Assembly (NCBI GenBank): GCA_021823625.1
Contig: JAKANS010000007.1
Span: 1 to 64,000, forward strand
DNA: 64,000 nucleotides
DNA from: a bacterium
Lineage (GTDB): Bacteria; Verrucomicrobiota; Verrucomicrobiia; Limisphaerales; J093
Reading direction: 5' to 3'
The notes under the pieces were generated by a model. The model was given only the letters and a program-made list of their open reading frames with translations, ran no database searches and was not told where the DNA came from. A program made the position numbers and the translations under genes. Position 1 is the first letter of the stretch. Each line of letters starts with the position of its first letter. Positions 9,072-18,966 of the stretch are shown piece after piece.

Positions 9072-12000
9072 TCACGGCGCTTCGGCTACGCGGAAGAAGC
9101 GGTGCGGATTGCCTTGCGCGTCCACGGCCACCGGCGTTTCACCCGTGAAAGCCCCAGGCAACGCCTGCCACGTGGCCATTCCCAGGTCATCCTTGAAATC
9201 GATCCGGTACCGTTTGCCGGGTTGCGCGTTCCAGAGCAATTCCACCTGGCCGCTCGTGACGTTGCGGCGGATCACCGCCAGCGGGTTGGAATCACCAGAC
9301 AGGATTTCCACCTTGAAGAGGTCCACCGCCTGGTTGTAATCGCCGGCCGCCAGATCCGGGGCATGACTCAGGAAGAACAGGCAGTTGCCATCGGCGCTGA
9401 AGAAAGGCTGGGTGGACCAGCCAGTACCCGGTTCTCCGCCCGGCGTGTGGCTGAGCAGCAGCATCTGACCGGTCTGCATGTCGCGGAGGAACACGTTCTT
9501 CACGCCCTTGGCCACGCCGGGCAGCAGGTTGCCGGCGAGGCTGGCAAACACGACGTAGCGGCCATCGGCGCTGATCGAAGCGAACTTCGAGTTGTCATCG
9601 GCCTCGCTGGCACCGTCGGTTGCGACGCTGACCAAGGCGGCCGTGCCAGTGTCCACGTCCGCACGCCAGACTTGGTTCAGGGCGCTGTTTCCACTGCCCG
9701 GCGAAGTCCAGACTACAAAGCGCCCATCGCTGTTGAGGGCTGGAGGGGCGAGTGTTCCCCGCAGCACCAAATTCGACAGCACGACCTCGTTTCGCAACCA
9801 ATCCGCCACCACCAGGGTGTTCGTGCCGATTGGCCCTGGGTAGGTGGTTGGGTGGAAGAAGGCCACCCGACTCCCGTCGGCGCTGAGCACCGGCATTTGC
9901 GCCGGGGCCGAGGAGGTCCAGAGGGCGGGGACCGCAGTGCCGCCAGCCGCCAGCCAGGCCGCCGGTTCATGGATCTCAACTCGGGCGTCGGTCTCGGGAG
10001 TCTTTGCGCTCAGGTTGAGTGCGACGTGTTTGCCGTCCCGAGAAAAGCTCGGGGCGTTCAGCAGCGTCCCCGGAATAATGGCCGAGAAGGCCCCGGTATT
10101 GGGATTCGCCAAGTACCAACGGTAGAAAGGGAGGGACTTGGCGTAGAAGCCGGCCAAGACGGCGCTTCCGTCCGGGCTGAGCCAGGCATCGTCCACGGCT
10201 GAGGCCGATGCCGGAACTGGATCCGCGCGCAAGACTCTGCGTTGCTCGGTGGCAATCGATTGGAGAAAAACATCGTCGAGGGCATTGGTGTCGCCGGTTA
10301 CCAGATTGGTGGCGGCGCTCACGAACAGCACCTGTTCGCCACCGGCACTCAGCGCAGGCGTCCGCGGGTGGCCGTTGGCGAGGTTGCCGTCCACACCTCC
10401 GCTCAGGAGTTGGCGCGAACCGGTCTGGGTATCGATCAGGTACACCTGCATGTGATTCGTATCGCCGGCCGGCGCGGATAGAAAAGCCGTCAATGCCACG
10501 TAACGACCATCCGCGCTGACGCCCTCCGGTCGCACGCCAATCCAACCACGCGTCGAGACCGACTCGCCGATCTGGGGCACCAGCCTGAGCGTGCTGGCCG
10601 TCTTCGTCCGCGTATCGAACAAGTGGATTGTGGTCGCTCCGGCGTCGTCCGGAGCGCTTAGCGCCAACCAGTCGCCATTCGGACTGAGCACTGTTGACGT
10701 GTCCGAGATGGACACTTCGCCCAGTTCGGCGATGAGTTGCAGCGTGCCGGCTTCGCGGTCGAACCAGTAGGCCCGCAGCGCTGGGTTGGTTGCGCCCGCG
10801 ACGAGGTTTTGGGCGGCGCTTAGAAAAGCGACGCCGCGGCCATCCGGGGCGATCAGGGCATTGCTTGCGTCAGCGTCGGCCGGGGCGCCGTCCGGCGCGG
10901 CACTGACCAGGCGCGTGGTTTCGGTCTGCGCATCATAGAGGTAAACCTGCGACGGGCCGTTCGTGCCGGCGGGGGTTGTCGTCGGTGAAGGATCGCCGGC
11001 CGGCCAGGGCGCTGAATAGGCCACGTACCGGCCATCGGCGCTGAGCACGGCGTTGTAGGCTGAAGCGGGGAAAATCTGCCGCGACGTGTCGTTTGTCCGC
11101 AGGCTCAAGAGGGTGGCTTTGCCTTGATCGGTGTCGTACAGAGTCAGGCCGTACAACTGGTTGGTGGAGCCGGCGAGGCTCACCTCACTCCGAAAGGCGA
11201 CGAATCGTCCGTTGGCGCTGATGGCGGGGGCGCTGTGGGTCGGGCGCCCTCCGGTGACAAGCTCGGGCGGCAGTTGCGCGGTGCAATTCACCCATTGGCC
11301 CGAGGTCAGGTCTTTCCAAGCCACCAAGTTCGAAACGCCGGCAGCCGCGCTCGCGGTCACAACCAGTTTCTCGGCGTCGGGCGTGGCGGCGAAACCGGTC
11401 AGCCGCCACCACGCGTTCAACGTGGTGGGAAGATTGGTGGTGAGGCATTCGGTGCGCGCCTCGGCGAGATCGCGACGGCAGACGTTCTCAATCGTCAGCA
11501 GCGGACTCGGCGTTCGAGCAGGAAGCGGACTGCGAAAGATCACAAACCGCCCGTCGGTGGAAATCTGGGTGGGCGATCCCGGCGTGGCGGAATCGAACAC
11601 CGCGTTTTCACTGCTGACGTTGACACTGACGAGCCAGTTTGTACCCGTCGCAAGGTCGCGGACAAAAACATCCCAGTCGGCGCGGAAAGTATCAGTGGCC
11701 ACCAAGTCGGAAGCGCGGCTTCGAAAAACGACCCGGCTGGCGTCCGCTGACATGCCACCGGCGAGGGACGCCCCATTTCCCGAACGTCCGCCCAAGGCGG
11801 CACTGACGAGCGTGAATTGGCTGGCGGTGCGGTCGAAAAGGAAAACGTCCGCCGCGGCGTTGAGGTCGTTGGTGACCCACCGATCGCTGGTGGAGGTGAA
11901 CAGCAACCACCGAGCGTCGTCCGAAATCGCGTTCAGGGTAGTGAGTTCAGGGCCCGGGACTGCCGCGGCAGCCGGCGTGGATGTGCCGAGCAACCTGGGA

Positions 12001-12074
12001 GTTGGATTGTCTGCCACGGCCAGAGTGGCGGCGAGGGCCGGAATCGTAGCCAGGATGAATCGAATGGCTTTCAT
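9072..12074 (-). CDS. Large secreted TolB/WD40-like beta-propeller protein
   Basis: About 1000 aa from MKAIRFILATIPALAATLAVA; repeated 'SADGRYVAF / ISxDGRFVxF' and 'VFLxDxxTGxxxLVS' blades. Confidence 0.85.
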   Translation of the reverse strand: MKAIRFILATIPALAATLAVADNPTPRLLGTSTPAAAAVPGPELTTLNAISDDARWLLFTSTSDRWVTNDLNAAADVFLFDRTASQFTLVSAALGGRSGNGASLAGGMSADASRVVFRSRASDLVATDTFRADWDVFVRDLATGTNWLVSVNVSSENAVFDSATPGSPTQISTDGRFVIFRSPLPARTPSPLLTIENVCRRDLAEARTECLTTNLPTTLNAWWRLTGFAATPDAEKLVVTASAAAGVSNLVAWKDLTSGQWVNCTAQLPPELVTGGRPTHSAPAISANGRFVAFRSEVSLAGSTNQLYGLTLYDTDQGKATLLSLRTNDTSRQIFPASAYNAVLSADGRYVAYSAPWPAGDPSPTTTPAGTNGPSQVYLYDAQTETTRLVSAAPDGAPADADASNALIAPDGRGVAFLSAAQNLVAGATNPALRAYWFDREAGTLQLIAELGEVSISDTSTVLSPNGDWLALSAPDDAGATTIHLFDTRTKTASTLRLVPQIGESVSTRGWIGVRPEGVSADGRYVALTAFLSAPAGDTNHMQVYLIDTQTGSRQLLSGGVDGNLANGHPRTPALSAGGEQVLFVSAATNLVTGDTNALDDVFLQSIATEQRRVLRADPVPASASAVDDAWLSPDGSAVLAGFYAKSLPFYRWYLANPNTGAFSAIIPGTLLNAPSFSRDGKHVALNLSAKTPETDARVEIHEPAAWLAAGGTAVPALWTSSAPAQMPVLSADGSRVAFFHPTTYPGPIGTNTLVVADWLRNEVVLSNLVLRGTLAPPALNSDGRFVVWTSPGSGNSALNQVWRADVDTGTAALVSVATDGASEADDNSKFASISADGRYVVFASLAGNLLPGVAKGVKNVFLRDMQTGQMLLLSHTPGGEPGTGWSTQPFFSADGNCLFFLSHAPDLAAGDYNQAVDLFKVEILSGDSNPLAVIRRNVTSGQVELLWNAQPGKRYRIDFKDDLGMATWQALPGAFTGETPVAVDAQGNPHRFFRVAEAP

Positions 12075-12103
12075 AGTCGAAAGGTTTCCCAACGTCGCTG
12101 CAC

Positions 12104-12943
12104 TCAACGCTTCTTCTCGCCGACGTGCTCCAACAACCAGGTCAGGTCGGGATCGCCGGGCTGGGTGGAGGTATTGTTGGCGTACTGGAGGTTGACGGGA
12201 CGCAGCGTGGCGGCGCTCACCCAACGCCGCTGCTCCAAATGACCGTCGGCAAAGGTGAACCAGCAGGCGCCTTTGTGGAAGGAGCCGGGTAGGTCCACCC
12301 AATTCCGATCCGAGTTGGGCGCCCAAAACAACCCGTCGTTGATGCTGTCCGGGTGTTCTTCGAGGAACACAAACACTTGCTGGGGACTGGCTTTTCTGAA
12401 TTCCGAGAGCTTTCGGTAAATCAAATACGCCGAGTTTAGCGGTCCGGTGTTCTGGTTGCCCTCGCCCAAAAAGCAGTTCATGGCATAAGACCGGACGCGC
12501 GCGGTCCAGCCACGGGCGGTTTGCGCCGGACTGAGGTAATCGTCGGCCGGACATTTATACGTGCTGTGCATGAAGTCCGTCTGGAGATACGCCGTCAGCG
12601 AAGCGTACGGCTTGGCGAGGTAAAGTCGGTTGGTGTTATCGCTGGCAGTGCCCCAATCCAACCAACCCGTGACCCAGGGGCGCGCTTTCGGGTTTGCGCC
12701 GGGGACATATCCGCCGTGGTAATTGCCAGGGAGTTCGCCCTGCGTGTCCTCCGTGTACAACAACCACGCGGTCTGCAGTTGTCTCAGGTTGTCCATGCAG
12801 ACCAGGCTCGCGGTGGCGCTGGGATTGCCCCAGACCGGGCGGCTCACCACGGCGAGCACGACCAAGCTGGCGAGGAGGGTGAGCAGTTCAAGACGGGTGA
12901 AGCCGGCGTTTGACTTCCGGCGTCTGGGTGCATCCGGTTGCAT
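12104..12943 (-). CDS. Type II secretion-like pseudopilin / prepilin-type N-terminal methylation domain protein
   Basis: MQPDAPRRRKSNAGFTRLELLTLLASLVVLAVV leader followed by single TM; CWFTFADGHLEQRRW C-terminal motif common in Verrucomicrobia/Planctomycetes pseudopilins. Confidence 0.85.
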   Translation of the reverse strand: MQPDAPRRRKSNAGFTRLELLTLLASLVVLAVVSRPVWGNPSATASLVCMDNLRQLQTAWLLYTEDTQGELPGNYHGGYVPGANPKARPWVTGWLDWGTASDNTNRLYLAKPYASLTAYLQTDFMHSTYKCPADDYLSPAQTARGWTARVRSYAMNCFLGEGNQNTGPLNSAYLIYRKLSEFRKASPQQVFVFLEEHPDSINDGLFWAPNSDRNWVDLPGSFHKGACWFTFADGHLEQRRWVSAATLRPVNLQYANNTSTQPGDPDLTWLLEHVGEKKR

Positions 12944-13162
12944 GGGAGTGTGCTTAGCAATGCCTGTGCCAGTTCTAAGAGCGCACGAACACCTGCGCGT
13001 AACTGCGGTTCGACCGCGGAACTTAGGATGCAGCCTTAACTAAAACTCCCCAGGGGTTCCGTTTTCGGCCGCTTTTGAGTTTCGGCTGAAGCCTGGATGC
13101 CAACCGCCGTCCGCGGCAGCCTTCGCTTGACCTCGCCCTCTCCTATTCAGCGAGGTACCAAA

Positions 13163-13194
13163 CAAAAAGGCGCGAGCCTCGCGGCCCGCGCCTT
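13163..13194 (-). terminator. Rho-independent terminator candidate for the 13212-14546 gene
   Basis: AAGGCGCG(13067+100..)...CGCGCCTT inverted repeat (13167-13174 / 13187-13194) with AACAAAAA on + strand, i.e. T-tract on - strand. Confidence 0.65.
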
Positions 13195-13211
13195 GTGAGA
13201 GGTTTCCGGCG

Positions 13212-14546
13212 TTAGGCTACCGGCACCATCGGCGGATTCTTGAAGATGTCGAACAAGCTGGGCATGGGCGGTTTCAACGTGCGGAAGTCGCCGAACTGCA
13301 TCTTGCTGGCATCTTGGTAAAGCTGTTCGGGTCCGTACATGAAACTGGAGTTGAGCACGGCATCCCATTCCACCCCGCTGCCGCTGTAGGCCGCCTCGCG
13401 TCCCATGATGGCGGTCAGCGTGCTGTCCGTCACGTTCTTGGTCTCGTTCAATTCTGTATTATTGACGATGGCGTTGATCAGATCCACGTGCTCGTTCACG
13501 TAGCCGTTATCCTTCTGGATGCCAGTGGGCCGCCACGCGCTGCCGCCTTTGGGCCGGATAAAGTTCCGCCCATCATTCATGTCCGCCACTCCCAGGCATC
13601 CTTGGACGTGCTCGCTGACGGAGGCCCACTTGCGGACGATCTGCCCGCAATAGCTGAACATCCGCACGCCGTTCTCGTACTCGAACTCGACGTCGAAATT
13701 GTCCCAAATCTCACCCGGCTTGTCTCCCAACTGCTGGCGTGAGCCCTGGCCCCAGCAACGCACCGGGTGCTGGTTGCCCATGATCCAGTTACAAACGTCG
13801 ATGTTGTGGACATGCTGCTCGCAGATGTGGTCGCCACAGAGCCAGATGTAGTGATACCAGTTGCGGATCTGTTGTTCGAGCGTGGTATTGCCTTGCAGGC
13901 CACGGTGCCAGATCGGACCGCCGTTCACCCAATAGGCGCGCAGGGCAGCGATGTCCCCGACCGCGCCGTCTTGAATCCGTTTCACAGTTTCGATGTAGCT
14001 CGGTCGATGGCGGCGTTGGGTGCCGGCGGCTACCTTCAACCCCTTCTGCTTCGCCAGCTCGCCTGCGGCATACATGATCCGGGCGCCCGGCCCATCGGTC
14101 GCCACCGGTTTCTCGGTGAAGACGTTTTTGCCAGCTTCGATGGCGGCCTTGAATTGAGGCGGTTTGAAACCGGGAGGGGTAGCGATGATGACGTAATTCA
14201 CGCCTGGAACTTCCAGCGCCTTCATGTAGGCGTCGAAACCGCTGAAACACTTGTCCTCCGGCACGCCGAAGTGCTCCGTGCCGCCCCGGGCCTTCTCGGG
14301 GAAGATATCGGCCACGGCTACGATCTTGCCTTCGACGCCCGTTTCCTTGACGGCTTGGCGGAAGTCTTCTCCCGCGCCACTGCCGCGTCCGCCCAGGCCG
14401 ATGATGATGGCGTTCATGGCCGGCTTCGCCTGGGCGAGCACGGACGGGAAATTCACCGCGGCCACAGCGCCGACCGCGGCGGAGGTTTTGAGGAAGCTAC
14501 GACGCGACCAAGGCGCCGTTCCGTTGGAGTTTGTTTGCTGAGTCAT
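13212..14546 (-). CDS. Gfo/Idh/MocA family oxidoreductase (Tat-exported)
   Basis: SRRSFLKTSAAVGAVAA Tat signal; AIIIGLGGRGSGAGEDF Rossmann motif; FTEKPVATDGPGARIM. Confidence 0.93.
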   Translation of the reverse strand: MTQQTNSNGTAPWSRRSFLKTSAAVGAVAAVNFPSVLAQAKPAMNAIIIGLGGRGSGAGEDFRQAVKETGVEGKIVAVADIFPEKARGGTEHFGVPEDKCFSGFDAYMKALEVPGVNYVIIATPPGFKPPQFKAAIEAGKNVFTEKPVATDGPGARIMYAAGELAKQKGLKVAAGTQRRHRPSYIETVKRIQDGAVGDIAALRAYWVNGGPIWHRGLQGNTTLEQQIRNWYHYIWLCGDHICEQHVHNIDVCNWIMGNQHPVRCWGQGSRQQLGDKPGEIWDNFDVEFEYENGVRMFSYCGQIVRKWASVSEHVQGCLGVADMNDGRNFIRPKGGSAWRPTGIQKDNGYVNEHVDLINAIVNNTELNETKNVTDSTLTAIMGREAAYSGSGVEWDAVLNSSFMYGPEQLYQDASKMQFGDFRTLKPPMPSLFDIFKNPPMVPVA

Positions 14547-14634
14547 AGTCAGGTTTTGCGAATGATGCTGCTTTTTGACGGCCCCCCGGATGAGTCCATT
14601 CAAGCCGGGAAAGCCTCCAAATCGGTCCGAGGGT

Positions 14635-15378
14635 TCACTGCACTTTGCCGGTGGCGGCCCACTCGGTGCCCCGAATCACCAGGGTGTGCACCGCCGGATT
14701 CGCCATGGCTTTCGCGTCGTGGCCAAAGGTGTGGTGGAAGACGTGGCCTTGCCCATAATCGAGCGTGAACGCGAGCGGCTCGGTCTTCTTGCTCCAATCC
14801 GAATCCGCCTGCACGAGCACGTGGATCGGCGCGTCGCCCTGAAGCTTGGCGTACAACTCGTCGTCCGCCTCGAAATCGGCAAGGCCCTGCGTGATCGGGC
14901 TGGTCTGGTCCACCACCTTCGCGGCGAACGGGCTCCGCGGCCCGTGCCCGGAAGTGCCCATGACCCAGACGCGGCCGCACAAAGCGCGGAATTCGGGCCA
15001 TTCCTTGAACGAGGCGCTGGCCAGGTGCGAAACCACGAAGCCTTTGCCATCTTTGACGAAGGCCGCCAGGTTGGCCTTGGCCTGGTCGGAAATCGTCGGC
15101 GTCTTGGCGTTGTACATGGCCAGGTAGATCGCGTCGTAACGTTTCAGGCTGGCGGCCGAGTCGAGGATGCCGGCGTCCTCACAGACCTTGACGTCGAATT
15201 TGCCGGAGCCTGCGAGTATGGCGCGCGTGGCGGCGGACACGGCGGCCCAATTGTGGGCGGGGGCGACGTCGTCTCCGGTAATCAGGAGAACCTGGATCTT
15301 CGGCGCTTCGGCGGCGCGGGTGGCGGGTGCGGCGGCCAGGCAGGTGACGAGGGCAAGGCCGAGAAGGAGAGAACGCAT
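14635..15378 (-). CDS. ThuA domain-containing protein
   Basis: KIQVLLITGDDVAPAHNWAAVS...GKGFVVSHLASASFKEWPEF...GQGHVFHHTFGHDAKAM; signal peptide MRSLLLGLALVTCLAAAPATRA. Confidence 0.9.
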   Translation of the reverse strand: MRSLLLGLALVTCLAAAPATRAAEAPKIQVLLITGDDVAPAHNWAAVSAATRAILAGSGKFDVKVCEDAGILDSAASLKRYDAIYLAMYNAKTPTISDQAKANLAAFVKDGKGFVVSHLASASFKEWPEFRALCGRVWVMGTSGHGPRSPFAAKVVDQTSPITQGLADFEADDELYAKLQGDAPIHVLVQADSDWSKKTEPLAFTLDYGQGHVFHHTFGHDAKAMANPAVHTLVIRGTEWAATGKVQ

Positions 15379-15535
15379 AGGCTGATGGCGATAAGCTTTT
15401 ATCACGGCGACGCCGCGATCATTCACGGCGCAGGAATCCGGGTCAAGCCGCATCGCCGCTCGCATTCTGGAAATGCGCGCTTGCACTGTTCTCCGCGGAA
15501 TGTTAACAAGCGCCCCTTTGTTCAATTGTTGACCT

Positions 15536-15808
15536 ATGGCGAAACGTTGTGAATTGACGGGCAAAGGCCCGATGAAGGGCAGCATCATCTGGCGCAGTGG
15601 CAAGCCCAAGAAGCTGGGCGGCATCGGCACGCACATCACCGCGATCACCAAGCGGCGCTTTCTGCCGAACTTGCAGCGCGTGAAGGCCCTCGTGGACGGC
15701 GAGGTGCGCTACATCCGCGTCTCCACTTGTGCGCTCAAGAAAGGCCTGGTCGTCAAGGCGCCGAAACGGACTTGGAAGGCGCCGGCGCCCGCCGCCAAAG
15801 CCGCCTGA
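15536..15808 (+). CDS. rpmB: 50S ribosomal protein L28
   Basis: MAKRCELTGKGPMKGSIIWRSGKPKKLGGIGTHITAITKRRFLPNLQRVKALVDGEVRYIRVSTCALKKGLV. Confidence 0.97.
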   Translation: MAKRCELTGKGPMKGSIIWRSGKPKKLGGIGTHITAITKRRFLPNLQRVKALVDGEVRYIRVSTCALKKGLVVKAPKRTWKAPAPAAKAA

Positions 15809-15831
15809 CGCGGCAGCTTCTCCCCCTTTTC

Positions 15832-15867
15832 AAGGGCGGGGCCCGGCGCCTCGCCCTTTTCTTTTCC
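15832..15867 (+). terminator. Rho-independent terminator after rpmB
   Basis: AAGGGCG...CGCCCTT inverted repeat followed by TTCTTTTCC. Confidence 0.75.
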
Positions 15868-15933
15868 TTGGCTCAACGACGCCTGGGTCGCGAATCGCAG
15901 TGACCTCTTCGAGCCGCTCTCGCGAACTTGGGG

Positions 15934-16036
15934 CGCAGCGCCGGCTTGCGGCTGGCCGGGCGGCCTCCACCTGCCCCAAGCCGGTCACAGACCGGCGCTC
16001 CATCCGGCCCGCCTCGTTGCGGTCTGTGAAATCGGC
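15934..16036. repeat. Intergenic double-hairpin repeat, copy 1
   Basis: GCGCCGGCTTGCGGCTGGC...AAGCCGGTCACAGACCGGCGCTCCA...TCTGTGAAAT; matches copy 2 at 17872-17976 in order and orientation. Confidence 0.75.
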
Positions 16037-16049
16037 GGGCGGCCACGTC

Positions 16050-17264
16050 TCAAATCGCCAGGCAGAACATGGCGTCGCGGAGCTTGGGCTCGAACCAGGT
16101 GCTCTTCGGTGGCATGAGCCCGCCGCGGTCGGCGATCGCCATCAATTCCTCGATGCCGGTCGGGTGCAGCGCCAGCGCGCACGCGTAATCGCCGCCGTTC
16201 ACCAACCGCTCCAGTTCGCCCGGCCCCCGGATGCCGCCCACGAATCCAATGCGCTCGCTGGTCCGCGGGTTGTCGATGCCGAAGACCGGGCCGAGCACGT
16301 GGCGTTGTAGCAAGGCGACGTCCAGTTGCTCCGCCGGATCGTCGCTCCGCGTGAGCGCGGGCAAGAACCGCAACCGCCGCCAGCGCCCTGCCAGGTAAAG
16401 GCCCACCTCGTGCCGGCCGGCCGGCGCCCCCGCCCCGCCGTCTTCGATTTGAAACCCTTTTCCCAACCGCGCGAGCAGGGCCGCGGGCGAGTGGCCGTTC
16501 AGATCCTTCAACACGCGGTGGTAGGGCAGAATTTTCAGCGTGTCGTGGGCGAAGATGACGCTCAGAAAGCCGCCGCTGCCGCCGGTCCCGCCCCGCGCCT
16601 GGAAAACCCGCGCCGCGGCGGCGGACCGGTGGTGCCCGTCCGCGATGTAGAGTCGCGGCAGCGCCGCGAACTGCGCCTCCCAAAACGCGATCTCCTCCGC
16701 ATCGTCCACCGCCCAGCTCGAATGCCGCACCCCGTCCGGCGCGACGAAATCCACGTCCGGTGCTTTTGCGGTGCGCTCGCGGGTGAACGCCGCCAGGGCC
16801 GGCACCGCCCGGTAAAACAGGAACGCCGGGCCGGTTTGCGCGTTTAGCGTTTCGATGTGGCGCACGCGGTCGTCTTCCTTGTCGGGGCGCGTCAACTCGT
16901 GTTTGCGCACCACGCCGTCGAGGTACTCCCGGCAACTGGCCGCGCCCACGATGCCGGTCTGGCTGTGGTCACCCATGACCTGGCGATAAAGATAAAAAGC
17001 GGGACGCGGATCGGCCGCGAGCGCGCCCTGCGCGCGCAGGTTGTCCCACGCGAGCCGCGCCTGCGCGTACGTCTCCGGCGCGTGCGGACTCGCCCCGGGC
17101 AGGCGGTTGATTTCCGGCCGGCTGACGCGCAGGAAGCTGAGCGGGTTGTCCGCGGCGCGCCGGCGCGCCTCCGTTTCGGACATCACGTCGTAAGGCAGTT
17201 CGCAGATGCGGGCTGCCAGGTCGGGTCGGGGCCGCACCGCGGCGAAAGGTTTTACCGTGGCCAT
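16050..17264 (-). CDS. DUF1015 family protein
   Basis: MATVKPFAAVRPRPDLAARICELPYDVMSETEAR...ADNPLSFLRVSRPEI...YIADGHHRSAAAARVF...SVIFAHDTLKILPYHRVLKDLN. Confidence 0.93.
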   Translation of the reverse strand: MATVKPFAAVRPRPDLAARICELPYDVMSETEARRRAADNPLSFLRVSRPEINRLPGASPHAPETYAQARLAWDNLRAQGALAADPRPAFYLYRQVMGDHSQTGIVGAASCREYLDGVVRKHELTRPDKEDDRVRHIETLNAQTGPAFLFYRAVPALAAFTRERTAKAPDVDFVAPDGVRHSSWAVDDAEEIAFWEAQFAALPRLYIADGHHRSAAAARVFQARGGTGGSGGFLSVIFAHDTLKILPYHRVLKDLNGHSPAALLARLGKGFQIEDGGAGAPAGRHEVGLYLAGRWRRLRFLPALTRSDDPAEQLDVALLQRHVLGPVFGIDNPRTSERIGFVGGIRGPGELERLVNGGDYACALALHPTGIEELMAIADRGGLMPPKSTWFEPKLRDAMFCLAI

Positions 17265-17302
17265 GATCGGGGGCGCGAAGATAGGCGCGCCTCCGCCGGA
17301 GC

Positions 17303-17830
17303 GGAAAGCCAAATCTGACCGCCCGACCGCCTGGCAACGTCGATCCCGCCGAGCCGGCCGCGCACCTGGATTCGCTGCTCGCCGAATTGAAGCCGCTTGG
17401 CGGCGACGTGCGCCGCGGGCAGGCGGTGTTCAACCGCCAGAAGACCGCGTGTTCAACCTGCCACGCGATGGGTTATTGGGGCGGCAAGGTCGGTCCCGAC
17501 CTCACGAGCATTGGCCAGATTCGGACCGAGCGCGATTTGCTGGAAGCGGTCGTCTATCCGAGCGCGAGCTTTGTGCGCAGCTTCGAACCGGTGATCGTCG
17601 ATATCAGGGACAACGAGGAATACAGCGGGGGCGTCGCCAACGACACGACCGACGAGTTGGCGCTCATCACCGGCGCGGACACCAAGGCGCGGGTGGCCAG
17701 GAAGGACATCGCCGAAATGCGGCCGGGCACCGTCTCGGTCATGCCGTCCGGGTTGGCCGACCAGTTCTCGAAGCAGGAACTGGCGGACCTGCTGACCTTC
17801 CTGAAAAACACCCAGTGGGGCGCGCCGTAA
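17303..17830 (+). pseudogene. 5'-truncated PVC-type c-type cytochrome (C-terminal remnant)
   Basis: Open frame without credible start reads ...GNVDPAEPAAHLDSLLAELKPLGGDVRRGQAVFNRQKTACSTCHAMGYWGGKVGPDLTSIG...; ORF-track start at 17387 is an internal TTG; the N-terminal dehydrogenase/propeller is absent. Confidence 0.7.
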
Positions 17831-17871
17831 AAGCGGCTGGACCTGGCCCGGATATTTCACAAACTTCCGGC

Positions 17872-17976
17872 GGAGCGCCGACTTGGAGTCGGCTTTGCGG
17901 CTTGGGCACGCCAGAAGCCGGTTGCAAACCGGCGCTCCACCCCGTTGGGATTTCGAGCGGTGTGTGAAATATGCGG
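17872..17976. repeat. Intergenic double-hairpin repeat, copy 2
   Basis: GCCGACTTGGAGTCGGC perfect hairpin then GCCGGTTGCAAACCGGC perfect hairpin, then TGTGAAAT; same family as 15934-16036. Confidence 0.75.
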
Positions 17977-18226
17977 GCTGGACGTTGCCGCAAAGCCTTC
18001 CGGACTGACCGCCCAGCACCCCGAACTCGACCGCGGTTCTCGGTTGGCGCCGAAGCCTCAAAACTCCCGACGCGGTGGCATTCGGCCGAATCCCAGCGCG
18101 GACACTGCCTGCAACCTTTTGTTGCCTATGCAACAAAAGGTTGTCGCCGGGGTGCAGGCGCCGGTTCGTTCGTTGTCCACTTCGCTCGAAATTCTGTGCT
18201 GCGGATCAGGAGTTCCGAGCCTCGGA

Positions 18227-18865
18227 CTAGGGCGCCAGCCGGTCGATCTGCCAGCCGCCTTCCGGCTTGGGCGTGTAGCGGAAGCGGTCGTGCAGGCGGC
18301 TGCGGCGGCCCTGCCAGAACTCGAAGTCGCGCGGCACCACGCGGTACCCGCCCCAAAACGACGGCAGCGGCACCTGGCCTTCGCGGAACTTCCGCTTCAT
18401 CTCCGCCCACTTCGCCTCCAGCAACGAGCGCGTGGTGATGACGCTGCTTTGCGGCGACGCCCAGGCCGCGAGCTGGCTGCCGAACGGTCGCGTCACGAAA
18501 TAAGCCACCACTTCCGAGGTCGGAATCCGCGTCGCGGCGCCGTCGATGGCGACCTGGCGTTGCAGCGCCAGCCAGGGAAAGAGCAGCGCGACGCTCGCGT
18601 TTTCGCTCAATTGCCGGGCTTTGCGGCTCTCGAGGTTGGTGAAGAAAACGAAGCCGGACGGATCCCATTTCTTGAGCAGCACGGTGCGCAGCGTGGGGCG
18701 GCCGTCCGCGCCCACCGTGGCCAGGCTCATTGCGTTCGGCTCGATCATCCCGCTCTGGCACGCCTCGCGAAACCAGACCGCGAATTGAGCGAACGGGTCC
18801 GGCTGCAAGTCGCGGCGATGGAGTTCGTCGCGGGTGTAATCCTGCCGCATGTCTCCGATGTTCAT
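18227..18865 (-). CDS. pdxH: Pyridoxamine 5'-phosphate oxidase
   Basis: MNIGDMRQDYTRDELHRRDLQPDPFAQFAVWFREA...PNAMSLATVGADGRPTLRTVLLKKWDPSGFVFFTNLESRKA...FWQGRRSRLHDRFRY. Confidence 0.96.
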   Translation of the reverse strand: MNIGDMRQDYTRDELHRRDLQPDPFAQFAVWFREACQSGMIEPNAMSLATVGADGRPTLRTVLLKKWDPSGFVFFTNLESRKARQLSENASVALLFPWLALQRQVAIDGAATRIPTSEVVAYFVTRPFGSQLAAWASPQSSVITTRSLLEAKWAEMKRKFREGQVPLPSFWGGYRVVPRDFEFWQGRRSRLHDRFRYTPKPEGGWQIDRLAP

Positions 18866-18966
18866 GGCGCTCGCAAATGGCGTGGAGAGTCCCCAGAAGC
18901 CCGCCAAACCGCAAGGCCGGGTTTGGCCCGGGCGTTGGGCCCGCTCGGGTTTCGGGTTTCGGACTT

